Of a stretch of 64,000 nucleotides of DNA, positions 27,314 through 36,537 are shown in pieces. Within the stretch, counting starts at the first letter, position 1. Each line of letters starts with the position of its first letter. The notes under the pieces were generated by a model, which was given only the letters and a program-made list of their open reading frames with translations, did no database searches and was not told where the DNA came from. Position numbers and translations under genes: made by a program. The stretch comes from Collimonas sp. OK242 (GTDB taxonomy: Bacteria > Pseudomonadota > Gammaproteobacteria > Burkholderiales > Burkholderiaceae_D). The stretch lies in assembly GCF_900107095.1 (NCBI RefSeq), contig NZ_FNOR01000019.1, forward strand, positions 32,001-96,000. Direction: 5' to 3'.

Positions 27314-27357
27314 ATGTAGAGTCTGGATCGCATGTGGCAATGGCCACGATCAAATAG

Positions 27358-27390
27358 AAATGCCGACCCTTTAGCTTTAGGTCGGCATTT
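27358..27390. terminator. Terminator after metC
   Basis: AAATGCCGACC (27358-27368) pairs with GGTCGGCATTT (27380-27390), with a T-rich run next. The A/T flanks let it work in both directions between convergent genes. Confidence 0.88.
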
Positions 27391-27409
27391 TCTATTTATG
27401 GATCAGCGC

Positions 27410-27439
27410 CATAGGGTGGCACGATGCGCCCACCCTATG
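27410..27439. repeat. GGGTGG/CCACCC hairpin, dispersed repeat family
   Basis: CATAGGGTGG (27410-27419) pairs with CCACCCTATG (27430-27439) around a 10-nt loop. A related hairpin is at 35106-35136 and a half copy near 12780. It lies 7 bp from the end of the methyltransferase gene. Confidence 0.55.
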
Positions 27440-27445
27440 AGTCCT

Positions 27446-28213
27446 TCAGCTTTTTTCAAGCAAGTAGTAGCCAAATCCGAGCATAGCCTTGCCTGACGCC
27501 AGATAGCTGTCATACCAGCGCTGGGCTCGCTCGCTGAAGCCTGTGGCATCCGGGTCCTCAGGGTGCGTTGCTACATGGCGCATCATTGCCTGGTAGTACA
27601 TGCCTTCATATTGATCCCATTCATCGTCACTGCTCACCGTTGATGTCAGTAGCTTGTAGCCATGTGTCAGCGCACGGCTCGCGTTCTGTTCGTGACTGGT
27701 GAGTTCGTCGCGTGTCGCGCCGAGCATGGCGAGATATTGCTCCGAAGGGGATAGTTTCCAATAGCTTTCGCCAATGAGAAGTAAGCCACCGGGTTTGAGC
27801 CATTGCTTGCTGATAGCGAGAGAGCGATCAAAGCCGCCAAATGCGTGGCTCGACCCAATGCAAAGAATGGCATCGTAACCGGTTGCCGGCAGTGGGTGCT
27901 GCACTATCAGGCTTTCGACAAGGGTCAGGCGGTCATCGCCCGGATTACTACTAGCCCATTCATTTGCTGCTTCGGCAAGGAACCGTGAATTGATGTCGAC
28001 GCCGATGCCACGAACCGACGCCGGCGTCGACTGCAACAGATCACGCAGCAGCGCGGCTTTACCGCATCCAGCATCCAGCACCAAGGCATCCGGTGCCAGC
28101 TGCAACGCAGCTATTAGCGTGCTGGCTTTAGCAGGCGAAAGAGGGCAGCAATAGCGATGGTCGCTATGCGCGATAGTGGTGTATTTGAATTGATCTTGCG
28201 AGGAACTGGACAT
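27446..28213 (-). CDS. Class I SAM-dependent methyltransferase
   Basis: 255 aa. The SAM-binding motif I is VLDAGCGKAALLRDLL, with motif II-like GIGVDINSRFLAEA and YDAILCIGSSHAFGGFD; KQWLKPGGLLLIGESYWK is the post-motif region of small-molecule methyltransferases. The substrate cannot be read from the sequence. It starts at ATG 28213, 3 bp after the stop of the GNAT gene, and is last in a three-gene operon on the minus strand. Confidence 0.85.
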   Translation of the reverse strand: MSSSSQDQFKYTTIAHSDHRYCCPLSPAKASTLIAALQLAPDALVLDAGCGKAALLRDLLQSTPASVRGIGVDINSRFLAEAANEWASSNPGDDRLTLVESLIVQHPLPATGYDAILCIGSSHAFGGFDRSLAISKQWLKPGGLLLIGESYWKLSPSEQYLAMLGATRDELTSHEQNASRALTHGYKLLTSTVSSDDEWDQYEGMYYQAMMRHVATHPEDPDATGFSERAQRWYDSYLASGKAMLGFGYYLLEKS

Positions 28214-28216
28214 GCG

Positions 28217-28786
28217 TCAGGTCAGGTATTGCAGCATATAGATGGCACTTGGCTGGCCAGCCGATACTTGATAGCTGGCGAGATTTTCCTTGGCCGGAGA
28301 GTGCGCTACTTCCACGGCTGTGTAGCCCAGCGCGCCCCAAAATATGTGCGACTGTTGCACCGATACCAGCGCACTCCAATGCAAACCGCTGGCGCGCGCG
28401 TGTTCCAGCGCAGCCGCCACCAAAACATTACCCGCTTGCCGGCCCCGTGCGTTTGGCGCTACGGCCAGGTCATGCAAGTACAAGCAATCCGGCGTTGTTG
28501 CGATCTTGAAAGGCTGGTCCAGCGCGGTGATGACATCTTTGTTTGACGGATAACTGAATAAATACGCCGCCGGGTTTTGTCCCGGCGGCGACCATACCCA
28601 GCAAGTGGCCGGCGTCAGGGCGAGGCGGGCGCGGAATACGGCTTCCGACTCTTGCATGGGCGATGGATAACATGCCGCCTGAATGCGCATGATGGCAGGA
28701 ATGTCATTGTCAGACATGATTCTGACAGCACTGCCGGCGTCAGCCGACGCATGCAGCGCTGTTAATGCCGCGATAGCTGAAGTCAA
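28217..28786 (-). CDS. GNAT-family N-acetyltransferase
   Basis: 189 aa. The acetyl-CoA site is in LHDLAVAPNARGRQAGNVLVAAALEHARA, preceded by an N-terminal VRIMSDNDIPAIMRIQAACY. It probably starts at TTG 28786, whose TTGA overlaps the stop of the preceding gene; an ATG at 28717 would remove a residue stretch the fold needs. The operon mates are a small membrane protein and a methyltransferase. Substrate unknown. Confidence 0.8.
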   Translation of the reverse strand: MTSAIAALTALHASADAGSAVRIMSDNDIPAIMRIQAACYPSPMQESEAVFRARLALTPATCWVWSPPGQNPAAYLFSYPSNKDVITALDQPFKIATTPDCLYLHDLAVAPNARGRQAGNVLVAAALEHARASGLHWSALVSVQQSHIFWGALGYTAVEVAHSPAKENLASYQVSAGQPSAIYMLQYLT

Positions 28787-29145
28787 GCCGGCATCGCCTT
28801 ATTGTCATTCAAATCAACCAGGCCCTTGATCAGGCGATAGCCTTTCCATAGCCATGCAATACCCCACACAGCGAAAGCCAACGGGATGCCGATCACCGTC
28901 AGGAACAGGGCGCCGCCGACGAACATCCACAGCAGATACCACCAGAATGAACGAATTTGCCAATTGTGATGGCTGTACACAAAGGTGTCTGCCGCATCCT
29001 GGCGTTTGACATAATTGATGATCAGAGGGATCCAGGAAAATGCCCCCAGGGAAAATACCAGGCTGGCGGCGTGAAAAAGATAAAGCCACCAGGCAAGATT
29101 CTTCTCGGAGTGCAATTTGCTATCGAAAACCAATTCTTGTGCCAT
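28783..29145 (-). CDS. DUF4870-like small membrane protein
   Basis: 120 aa from ATG 29145 (MAQELVFDSKLHSEKN). Three hydrophobic helices are visible (WWLYLFHAASLVFSLGAFSWIPLII, SFWWYLLWMFVGGALFLTVIG and IPLAFAVWGIAWLW, each roughly 18-24 residues), a pattern like Tic20/DUF4870 proteins. First gene of the minus-strand operon with the GNAT and methyltransferase genes. Function unknown. Confidence 0.78.
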   Translation of the reverse strand: MAQELVFDSKLHSEKNLAWWLYLFHAASLVFSLGAFSWIPLIINYVKRQDAADTFVYSHHNWQIRSFWWYLLWMFVGGALFLTVIGIPLAFAVWGIAWLWKGYRLIKGLVDLNDNKAMPA

Positions 29146-29195
29146 GGCCGTCCTTTGCATTTTGTTAAGGGGGAAGGCGCTTATTTCAACGGAAA

Positions 29196-30056
29196 TTACG
29201 CCAATATAGGCAAGATGCCATCCAAACCGACAAAATTCAAGGCCACGCCGGCTTGCGCCCGCACCACCGGCTTGGCGCGGAAGGCTACCGACAGGCCTGC
29301 AATTCTCATCATGTTCAGGTCGTTGGCGCCGTCGCCCATGACGATTGCCTGGCTTGGGGCGATATTCAAGTCGGCGCAGACGCGCTCGACGGTCAGTTTC
29401 TTTACCTCGGCGTTGACGATGCCGCCGACTACTTTGCCGGTCAGTTTGCCGTCGACGATTTCAAGTACGTTGGAATGGGCGTAATCGAGTCCCAGGGCGG
29501 CTTTCATGCGATCGGTAAAGAAGGTGAAACCGCCGGATACCAGCAAGGTCTTGATGCCGGCAGCCTTGACTGCCGCCAGCATGTTTTCCGCTCCCGGCGA
29601 TAATTGCAGCCGCTCGTCAAACACCCGTTGCAATGCCGAAGCATCCAGGCCGTTGAGCAAGGCCACGCGCCGGGTCAGGCTCTCATTGAACTCGATTTCG
29701 CCACGCATCGCCGCTTCGGTAATCGTCGAGACTTGCGGCTTCAAGCCTTGCATGTCGGCGATTTCATCGATGCATTCGATGGTGATCAAGGTCGAGTCCA
29801 TGTCCATGACCAGCAGCTTGAAATCCCCCAGTTTTGCGCCCGGTTCCGGCGCTGACGGCAGCCAGGCGCAGTCGATCCCGGCGCCGTAGCACGCAGCGTC
29901 GATCAGCGTCTTCAGGCTTCCGGAATACGCGACATTGTCGCAACGCCATGCATGGCGGCCACCGCTGCTTATATCTACAGCGGCAACGCCAGCCAGGTTG
30001 GCGATGCGGTCAATGGCGTTGCGTTCTGCACTCAGGCTTTGCAAGATGAGATTCAT
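29196..30056 (-). CDS. serB: Phosphoserine phosphatase
   Basis: HAD-superfamily enzyme for the last step of serine synthesis. The catalytic motif I is VMDMDSTLITIECIDEIA (nucleophile Asp in DMDST), motif II SGGFTFFTD, and motif III/IV GDGANDLNMM. The first 90 residues are the short N-terminal extension seen in Proteobacteria. 286 aa. It is 90 bp from the stop of mfd on the same strand. Confidence 0.95.
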   Translation of the reverse strand: MNLILQSLSAERNAIDRIANLAGVAAVDISSGGRHAWRCDNVAYSGSLKTLIDAACYGAGIDCAWLPSAPEPGAKLGDFKLLVMDMDSTLITIECIDEIADMQGLKPQVSTITEAAMRGEIEFNESLTRRVALLNGLDASALQRVFDERLQLSPGAENMLAAVKAAGIKTLLVSGGFTFFTDRMKAALGLDYAHSNVLEIVDGKLTGKVVGGIVNAEVKKLTVERVCADLNIAPSQAIVMGDGANDLNMMRIAGLSVAFRAKPVVRAQAGVALNFVGLDGILPILA

Positions 30057-30146
30057 GTGTCTGTATGGCTTTACGAAAATTTAAATAATTTAATAATTGA
30101 GTAGCGATGCCGGCCGATTTTATCTTATTCACCTTGCTTGCCTTGC

Positions 30147-33100
30147 TCACCCCGCCAGGGCCTTGATGGTGGCCTTGACCTGCGTCAGGCGCGCCGCCAG
30201 GTCGGGCATGTTGACGGTAATCCGCAATTTGTCCTGGCCGTTGAGCTTGATATGGCGGTTTTTTTGAATCAGTTCGATGATGCGCATCGCGTCGATCGGC
30301 GGATTCGGCAAGAACTGCAGCAGGGCGGAGTCGGTATGGGCGTCGATCTTGACGATGCCTATCGACTTCGCGGCAATCCGCAGGCGATGGGTTTCGATCA
30401 AGGCTTTCGCCGGATCCGGCAGCTTGCCGAAGCGATCGATCAATTCCTCCTGCAGGTCGTCGATCTTGTCTTGCGCGTTGCAATTGGCCAGCCGCTTGTA
30501 GATCGATAAGCGTTCGTGCACATCGCCGCAATAATCGTTGGGCAGCAAGGCCGGCACATGCAGATTGATTTCGGTGGTGGTCGACAGCGGCGCCGCCAGA
30601 TCCGGCTCCTTGCCATTCTTCAATGAGCGCACGGCTTCGTTGAGCATGTCGGAATACAGCTGGAAGCCGATCTCTTGCATTTCTCCAGATTGGTTTTCGC
30701 CCAGCACCTCGCCGGCGCCGCGGATTTCGAGATCGTGCATGGCCAGGTAGAAACCGCTGCCCAGCTCTTCCATTTGCTGGATCGCATCCAGCCGGCGCTG
30801 CGCCAGTTTGGTCAAACCCTGGACGTCATGCACCAGCAGGTAGGCGTAAGCCTGGTGATGCGAGCGGCCGACCCGGCCGCGCAACTGATGCAGCTGCGCC
30901 AGGCCAAACTTGTCGGCGCGATGCATGATGATGGTGTTGGCGGTTGGAACATCGATGCCGGTTTCGATAATGGTGGTGCACAACAGGATGTTGAAGCGCT
31001 GGGCAACGAAGTCGCGCATCACTTTTTCCAGGTCGCGTTCGTGCATCTGGCCGTGGGCGATGGCAATCCGCGCCTCCGGCAACAGCGCTTCCAGCATCGC
31101 CTTGCGGTTCTGGATGGTGTCGACTTCGTTATGCAGGAAGTAGACCTGGCCGCCGCGTTTCAATTCGCGCAAACAGGCTTCGCGGATGGTCGATTCGCCT
31201 TCGCTGCGCACGAAAGTCTTGATGGCCAGGCGCTTTTGCGGCGCGGTGGCGATGATCGAAAATTCACGCAAGCCTTCCAATGCCATCCCCAGCGTACGCG
31301 GGATAGGCGTGGCGGTCAGCGTCAGGACGTCGACTTCCGCCCGCAACGCCTTGAGCGCTTCTTTCTGGCGCACGCCAAACCGGTGTTCTTCATCGATGAT
31401 CACCAGCCCGAGGCGCGAGAACTTGATGTCATCGGATAATAATTTGTGGGTGCCGATCACGATATCCAGCGTGCCGTCGGCCATGCCTTTGATCGCTTGC
31501 GCGACTTCCTTGCCGGAGCGGAAGCGCGACAGTTCGGCGATTTTTACCGGCCAGTCGGCAAAACGGTCGGCAAAGGTTTGCGCGTGCTGTTCTGCCAGCA
31601 AGGTAGTCGGCGCCAGGATCGCAACTTGTTTGCCGCCGAGCACGGCGACAAACGCCGCGCGCAATGCGACCTCGGTCTTGCCGAAGCCGACATCGCCGCA
31701 AATCAGCCGGTCCATCGGCTTGCCGCTGGTCATGTCCTGGATCACGGCGTTGATCGCCGCGGCCTGATCGACCGTTTCTTCAAAGCCGAAACTTTCAGAG
31801 AAAGCCTCGTAATCATGTGCCGAATATTCGAATGCATGGCCCTGGCGCAAAGCGCGCCGCGCATACAAATTCAATAACTCTGCAGCAGTATCGCGTACCT
31901 GTTGCGCAGCTTTGCGCTTGGCCTTTTCCCATTGCCCGGAACCGAGCGCATGCAGCGGCGCATCTTCAGGCGAGGCGCCGGAGTAGCGTGAAATCACATG
32001 CAGCTGCGATACCGGCACGTATAACTTGGTATCCTTGGCGTATTCCAGATGCAGGAATTCGGTTTCGCCTTCGCCCAGATCCATGCTGAGCAAGCCCATG
32101 TAACGGCCGATGCCGTGGTTGATATGCACCACCGGATCGCCGATCTTGAGTTCCGACAGGTCGCGCACCATCGACTCGACCTGGGTCGCGCCTTCCTGCT
32201 TCTTTTTGCCGATGCGGCGGCCGGAGCCGGCGTACAGTTCGGTTTCCGTGATGAAGATGAACTGCGGCAGCTCAAAGCCGGCGTGCAAGGGCGCCACGCC
32301 CAGCATCAGTTTCTTGGTGGAGGTGGCGAAGTCGGCATAGCCGTCGCACAGCGCCAACGGTAAATCGTATTCGTTGAAATACTGCTGCAAGGTTTCGCGG
32401 CGGCCATTCGATTCGGCGCAGATCATCACCCGCCGCTCGCTTTGCAGCAGATAGGCGCGCAGATTGGTCAAGGGGTCGTCGATACGCCGATTGACCGCGA
32501 TATTGGGAATCGGCGCCGACAACTCGGAGGCGGCGTCGCTGTGCTGAATCACCCAGCGGCCATACGCTTTGGCCAGGCTGAAAAAAATCTCGTCGGTCAA
32601 GAACAAGGCTTCCGGCGCCAGCAAGGGGCGCTCGCGATCCGACTTCAGGAATTTGTAGCGTGACTGGGTATCGCTCCAGAAGCGCTGGATGGCGCCGTCG
32701 ATATCGCCGACCAGGGCAAACGTCGCAGTGGCGGGGAGATAGTCGAACAAGGTCGCCGTGGCTTCAAAAAACAGCGGCAGGTAATATTCGATGCCGGCCG
32801 AGGCGATGCCGTTGCCGATGTCCTTGTATATCGCCGAACGCGACGGGTCGCCTTCGAATACCTCACGCCAGCGGCTACGGAAAGCCGAGCGCGCCGCCTC
32901 GTCCATCGGAAATTCGCGGCCCGGCAGCAAGCGTACTTCCTTGACCGGATATAGTGAGCGCTGGGTATCGGCGTCGAAGGTGCGTATGGTTTCGATGGCG
33001 TCGCCGAACAAATCCAGCCGGTACGGCAACACCGAGCCCATCGGGAAAATATCGATCAAGCCGCCGCGCACCGAATATTCGCCGGGCGACATGACCTGGT

Positions 33101-33587
33101 TGACATGGCTGTAACCTGCCAGCGTCAGCTGCGATTTCAGGCGCGCTTCATCCAGCGTCTCGCCCTGCTTGAAAAAGAAGGTGTAACCCGCCAGGAAGGA
33201 CGGCGGCGCCATTCTGACCAAGGCAGTGGTGGCGGGCACCAGCAGCACGTCGCATTGACCGCTCTGTACCTCATACAAGGTCGCCAGCCGCTCCGATACC
33301 AGGTCCTGGTGCGGCGAGAAGGCATCGTAGGGCAGGGTTTCCCAGTCCGGCAGCAAATGGCAGCGCAGGCCGTTGGGCTCATCGCCAGCGGTTTGGAACC
33401 AGGGGATTTCCGCGCGCAGCCGCTGGCCATCGGTGGCGTCGGCCACCACTACCACCAGCATCCGTTGTTGCAATTTGAGCGCCAGCGCAGCCTGCGCCAA
33501 TGCGTAAGCATCGGCCGAGCCGTGCAAAGCCGGCAGCACAAAACGGGCAGCCGGCCTGGGCAGCAATTTTTCTAGATCAAAGGACAT
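30147..33587 (-). CDS. mfd: Transcription-repair coupling factor Mfd
   Basis: DNA translocase that removes stalled RNA polymerase and recruits UvrA. 1146 aa from ATG 33587 (MSFDLEKLLPRPAARF); upstream Met codons give an unconserved leader. In order: UvrB-like N-terminal domains, the RNA-polymerase interaction domain (GDPVVHINHGIGRYMGL), the Walker A GDVGFGKTEVALRAAF, the DEEH box IIDEEHRFGVRQKE, LTATPIPRTL, QLRGRVGRSHHQAYAYLL, and the C-terminal TRCF domain. Length matches E. coli Mfd. Confidence 0.97.
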   Translation of the reverse strand: MSFDLEKLLPRPAARFVLPALHGSADAYALAQAALALKLQQRMLVVVVADATDGQRLRAEIPWFQTAGDEPNGLRCHLLPDWETLPYDAFSPHQDLVSERLATLYEVQSGQCDVLLVPATTALVRMAPPSFLAGYTFFFKQGETLDEARLKSQLTLAGYSHVNQVMSPGEYSVRGGLIDIFPMGSVLPYRLDLFGDAIETIRTFDADTQRSLYPVKEVRLLPGREFPMDEAARSAFRSRWREVFEGDPSRSAIYKDIGNGIASAGIEYYLPLFFEATATLFDYLPATATFALVGDIDGAIQRFWSDTQSRYKFLKSDRERPLLAPEALFLTDEIFFSLAKAYGRWVIQHSDAASELSAPIPNIAVNRRIDDPLTNLRAYLLQSERRVMICAESNGRRETLQQYFNEYDLPLALCDGYADFATSTKKLMLGVAPLHAGFELPQFIFITETELYAGSGRRIGKKKQEGATQVESMVRDLSELKIGDPVVHINHGIGRYMGLLSMDLGEGETEFLHLEYAKDTKLYVPVSQLHVISRYSGASPEDAPLHALGSGQWEKAKRKAAQQVRDTAAELLNLYARRALRQGHAFEYSAHDYEAFSESFGFEETVDQAAAINAVIQDMTSGKPMDRLICGDVGFGKTEVALRAAFVAVLGGKQVAILAPTTLLAEQHAQTFADRFADWPVKIAELSRFRSGKEVAQAIKGMADGTLDIVIGTHKLLSDDIKFSRLGLVIIDEEHRFGVRQKEALKALRAEVDVLTLTATPIPRTLGMALEGLREFSIIATAPQKRLAIKTFVRSEGESTIREACLRELKRGGQVYFLHNEVDTIQNRKAMLEALLPEARIAIAHGQMHERDLEKVMRDFVAQRFNILLCTTIIETGIDVPTANTIIMHRADKFGLAQLHQLRGRVGRSHHQAYAYLLVHDVQGLTKLAQRRLDAIQQMEELGSGFYLAMHDLEIRGAGEVLGENQSGEMQEIGFQLYSDMLNEAVRSLKNGKEPDLAAPLSTTTEINLHVPALLPNDYCGDVHERLSIYKRLANCNAQDKIDDLQEELIDRFGKLPDPAKALIETHRLRIAAKSIGIVKIDAHTDSALLQFLPNPPIDAMRIIELIQKNRHIKLNGQDKLRITVNMPDLAARLTQVKATIKALAG

Positions 33588-33866
33588 TAGGGCCTGTTGA
33601 AAATAACATGCGAATAACATACGGCGTGACATACGGCGGCACAAACGATAGTGCAAGCACGGGCATGGTCAAAAAAAGCCGCAATACGCCTGATTTGACA
33701 GTTAAAATTCAGAGCCGCATTATAAACCACGGGCATCAATGCCGATTCTTACGGCTCAGGACATGCTTCAGCTAATATCGTCTCAGGCACGCAGCCATTT
33801 TTTTCACCGCCATTTTTGCTATGCATTCATGACATTTTCTCAGAATTTCCAGCGAGCCCATTGCGC
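33588..33866. other. Intergenic region mfd-ispD
   Basis: The 279 bp between divergent mfd and ispD must hold both promoters, but no convincing -35/-10 pair, operator or hairpin was found. The only oddity is a short repeat, ACATACGGCG, twice within 33618-33640. Confidence 0.4.
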
Positions 33867-34577
33867 ATGAATTCCTCACGCTATTTTGCCCTGATTCCTG
33901 CTGCCGGCATCGGCGCCCGCCTTGGCGCGGATATTCCCAAACAGTATATGCCCCTGGCCGGCCGGCCGATGCTGACGCATGTCTTGACGACCTTTGCCGC
34001 GGCCAGCGTGATCAGCCATGTTTTTGTAGTGGTCAGCGCCGATGACGGCTATATAGGCGAACTGATGGCGGCCGCACCGCATTTGCAGGGAAGGGTCAGC
34101 GTGCTGTTTAACGGCGGCGCCAGCCGTCGGGAGTCGGTATTGAACGGTTTGCAGGCGATCCGGCCCCTGGTTGGCGATGACGACTGGGTGCTGGTGCATG
34201 ACGCCGCCCGGCCCGGCCTGACTGGCGGCTTGATAGAACATTTGATTGAGACGCTGCAAGATGACCCGGTGGGCGGTTTGCTGGCGCTGCCGGTGGTCGA
34301 TACCCTGAAGCGCAGCGATCAGGAAACGCGCGTGGAGCAAACTGTGGAGCGCACCGCATTGTGGGCAGCTCAGACTCCGCAAATGTTTCGCTACAGCCTG
34401 CTGTTGCGTGCATTAATGCGGGCATTGGCCTTGGCCGAAGCCGTTACCGATGAAGCCGGTGCGGTTGAATTGCTAGGCCTGCAGCCGCGCCTGGTCGAAG
34501 GCAGCCCGCGCAATTTTAAAGTGACCCTGCCACACGATGTGGCATTGGCGGAGATGTTTTTAAAGGAAGAATCGTGA
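33867..34577 (+). CDS. ispD: 2-C-methyl-D-erythritol 4-phosphate cytidylyltransferase
   Basis: Transfers CMP to MEP in the non-mevalonate isoprenoid pathway. 236 aa from ATG 33867 ([18 protein letters not shown]). The nucleotide loop is [29 protein letters not shown] and [10 protein letters not shown] are family signatures. ispF follows after 31 bp, the usual pair. Confidence 0.96.
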   Translation: MNSSRYFALIPAAGIGARLGADIPKQYMPLAGRPMLTHVLTTFAAASVISHVFVVVSADDGYIGELMAAAPHLQGRVSVLFNGGASRRESVLNGLQAIRPLVGDDDWVLVHDAARPGLTGGLIEHLIETLQDDPVGGLLALPVVDTLKRSDQETRVEQTVERTALWAAQTPQMFRYSLLLRALMRALALAEAVTDEAGAVELLGLQPRLVEGSPRNFKVTLPHDVALAEMFLKEES

Positions 34578-34608
34578 AGTCAATTGCACTGTATTCAAAG
34601 GAGCACGT

Positions 34609-35097
34609 ATGAGCCATCCCGGGTTTCGCATCGGCCAGGGCTACGATTGCCACGCCTTGCAGGCCGGCCGGCCATTGATCATCGGCGGTGTGACGATTCC
34701 GCATAAAACCGGCTTGCTGGGGCATTCCGACGCCGACGTGCTGCTGCATGCGATTATCGACGCCCTGTTTGGCGCGGCAGCCTTGGGCGATATCGGCCGC
34801 CATTTCTCCGATACCGATGCGCAGTTTGCCGGCGCCGATTCACGGAAATTGCTGCGCGAAGCGGTCAGGCTGATCGGTGCGGCCGGTTACGCTGTCGGCA
34901 ATATAGATTCCACCATCATTGCGCAAGCGCCGAAAATGGCGCCGCATATTCCATTGATGGCGGCGCAGATTGCCGCCGATTGCGGGATTGCCGTCAATCA
35001 GGTCAATGTGAAGGCTAAAACCAATGAAAAACTGGGTTATCTGGGCCGGGAAGAAGGAATCGCAGCGGAGGCTGTGGCTTTGCTGTTTCCGCTGTAA
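34609..35097 (+). CDS. ispF: 2-C-methyl-D-erythritol 2,4-cyclodiphosphate synthase
   Basis: Makes MEcPP from CDP-ME phosphate in the MEP pathway; trimeric zinc enzyme. 162 aa. Zn ligands are in GQGYDCHAL and [33 protein letters not shown] is the C-terminal signature. It follows ispD with AAAGGAGC as ribosome binding site. Confidence 0.97.
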   Translation: MSHPGFRIGQGYDCHALQAGRPLIIGGVTIPHKTGLLGHSDADVLLHAIIDALFGAAALGDIGRHFSDTDAQFAGADSRKLLREAVRLIGAAGYAVGNIDSTIIAQAPKMAPHIPLMAAQIAADCGIAVNQVNVKAKTNEKLGYLGREEGIAAEAVALLFPL

Positions 35098-35105
35098 TCA
35101 AGTCC

Positions 35106-35136
35106 CGCAGGGCGGGCATTATGTGCCCACCCTGCG
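35106..35136. repeat. GCAGGG/CCCTGC hairpin between convergent genes
   Basis: CGCAGGGCGGGCA (35106-35118) pairs with TGCCCACCCTGCG (35124-35136) with one mismatch. It is related to the hairpin at 27410-27439. It may act as a bidirectional terminator between ispF and the kinase gene, though no strong T run follows. Confidence 0.6.
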
Positions 35137-35145
35137 AAAATTCCC

Positions 35146-36486
35146 TTAGGTTTTCAGCTGCAGTTCGATCTGGGTCGCCAGGCCGCCGCCATCGCGGTTG
35201 TTGACGCGCAACTTGCCGCCGTGTTGCTTGACAATCCGGCTGACGATCGCAAGGCCCAGCCCTGAACCGTTGGCTTGTCCGCGCGCGACATCGAGCCGGG
35301 TGAACGGCCGCAGCAGGCGGTCGATCTCGCTATCCGGCACGCCATCGCCGTGATCGGCAATATTCACGATGACTTTGTCCTGGCGGATATGGCAGCTGAT
35401 GTCGATCTCGACGCAGTCGTCGCCTTCCTTTTTTCCATAGCGGCGAGAATTTTCCAGCAGATTATCCAATACACGCCTGAGTTCGGTTTCGTTGCCGGAT
35501 ATATGCACATTGGGCGTGATGTTGGTTTGAATCTTGATATCGGTTTGGCGCGTCGCGGTTTGCACCACGTTATCGATCAGCTCGCTGAGGTTGATTTTCT
35601 CGAAATTGCTGGTATCGGTCGGCTTCGCGTAGTCGAGGAACTGACCGATGATGCCATCCATCTGCGCCAGGTCGGATTGCATGCCGGTGCGCGCGTCATC
35701 GGATAAATTTGCCATTTCCACTTCCAGCAGCATACGCGCCAGCGGCGTCCGTAAATCGTGCGAAATGCCGGCCAGGATGATCGCGCGATCCGATTCGATG
35801 CGCTGCAAATCGTTGACCATCTGGTTAAAGCTGCGATTGGCTTCTTCAATTTCGGTCGGCCCGGTTTCCGGCAACGGTTCGGGCCGTATGCCTTTGGCCA
35901 CCGCGCGCGTGGCCGCGGTAAGGCGCGATAGCGGCTGGTTAATCAGGGTCGAAATAAACATGGCGCCCAACAGCGACAGCAACAGTGCGACGCTGGCCCA
36001 TTGCAGCCATTGAATGCCGGAAGTGCGTTCAAGCCGCTCGCTGTCGAGCATCAGCCAGTATTCGTCGCTATCGATCTTGAAGCTGATCCAGAAGCCATCG
36101 ATATCATTGACCTTGGATGAAAACCGGGTCTGGTTACCGAGGCGAGCCCGGACTTCTCTTTCGAGGTCTGGCATCAACGCGTTATCGGGCGGCGGATCGA
36201 TCTTGTCGCTGTCTTCCAGCGGGTAGATGCGGATGCCTTCATTGCTGGCCAGGTCGAACAATAGCTCGCTGCGCAAGTCCGGCGCGGAATGGGTGAGGGC
36301 GGCGCGGGTAATGGTGACGATGGAAATGATCTGCGCTGCGATTTGTTGCGCGCGCGGACCCCGTTCGACAATCCTGAAGCTGGCGACCCACGTCGCCATG
36401 CTGACCGTAATCAGAAAGGCGAGCATGAAAAAGGTCCGCCACAGCAGACCGCTTTTCAGCCAGGCCAGCCGGTTAGTCGTTACCAT
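35146..36486 (-). CDS. EnvZ-like sensor histidine kinase
   Basis: 446 aa inner-membrane kinase of an OmpR-type two-component system. Transmembrane segments lie at about 15-37 and 162-184 with a 125-residue periplasmic sensor between; a HAMP domain follows (180-235), then the phospho-accepting His243 in GISHDLRTPLARM, an N box LRRVLDNLLENSRRYG, G1 DHGDGVPD and G2 GSGLGLAIV. Gene order and the kinase core resemble EnvZ. The partner regulator lies 51 bp upstream. The signal sensed is unknown. Confidence 0.92.
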   Translation of the reverse strand: MVTTNRLAWLKSGLLWRTFFMLAFLITVSMATWVASFRIVERGPRAQQIAAQIISIVTITRAALTHSAPDLRSELLFDLASNEGIRIYPLEDSDKIDPPPDNALMPDLEREVRARLGNQTRFSSKVNDIDGFWISFKIDSDEYWLMLDSERLERTSGIQWLQWASVALLLSLLGAMFISTLINQPLSRLTAATRAVAKGIRPEPLPETGPTEIEEANRSFNQMVNDLQRIESDRAIILAGISHDLRTPLARMLLEVEMANLSDDARTGMQSDLAQMDGIIGQFLDYAKPTDTSNFEKINLSELIDNVVQTATRQTDIKIQTNITPNVHISGNETELRRVLDNLLENSRRYGKKEGDDCVEIDISCHIRQDKVIVNIADHGDGVPDSEIDRLLRPFTRLDVARGQANGSGLGLAIVSRIVKQHGGKLRVNNRDGGGLATQIELQLKT

Positions 36487-36537
36487 GTGGCCGCTTGATA
36501 CAGTTGTTGCCAGGTGGAAATTTCGAGCAAACCGACA

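Noticed and set aside
30675-31439. 254-codon plus-strand frame inside mfd
   Set aside because: No ribosome binding site or domain; mfd on the other strand is certain.
33618-33640. ACATACGGCG repeated upstream of mfd
   Set aside because: Two short copies only; no symmetry or promoter relation that would support a regulatory site.
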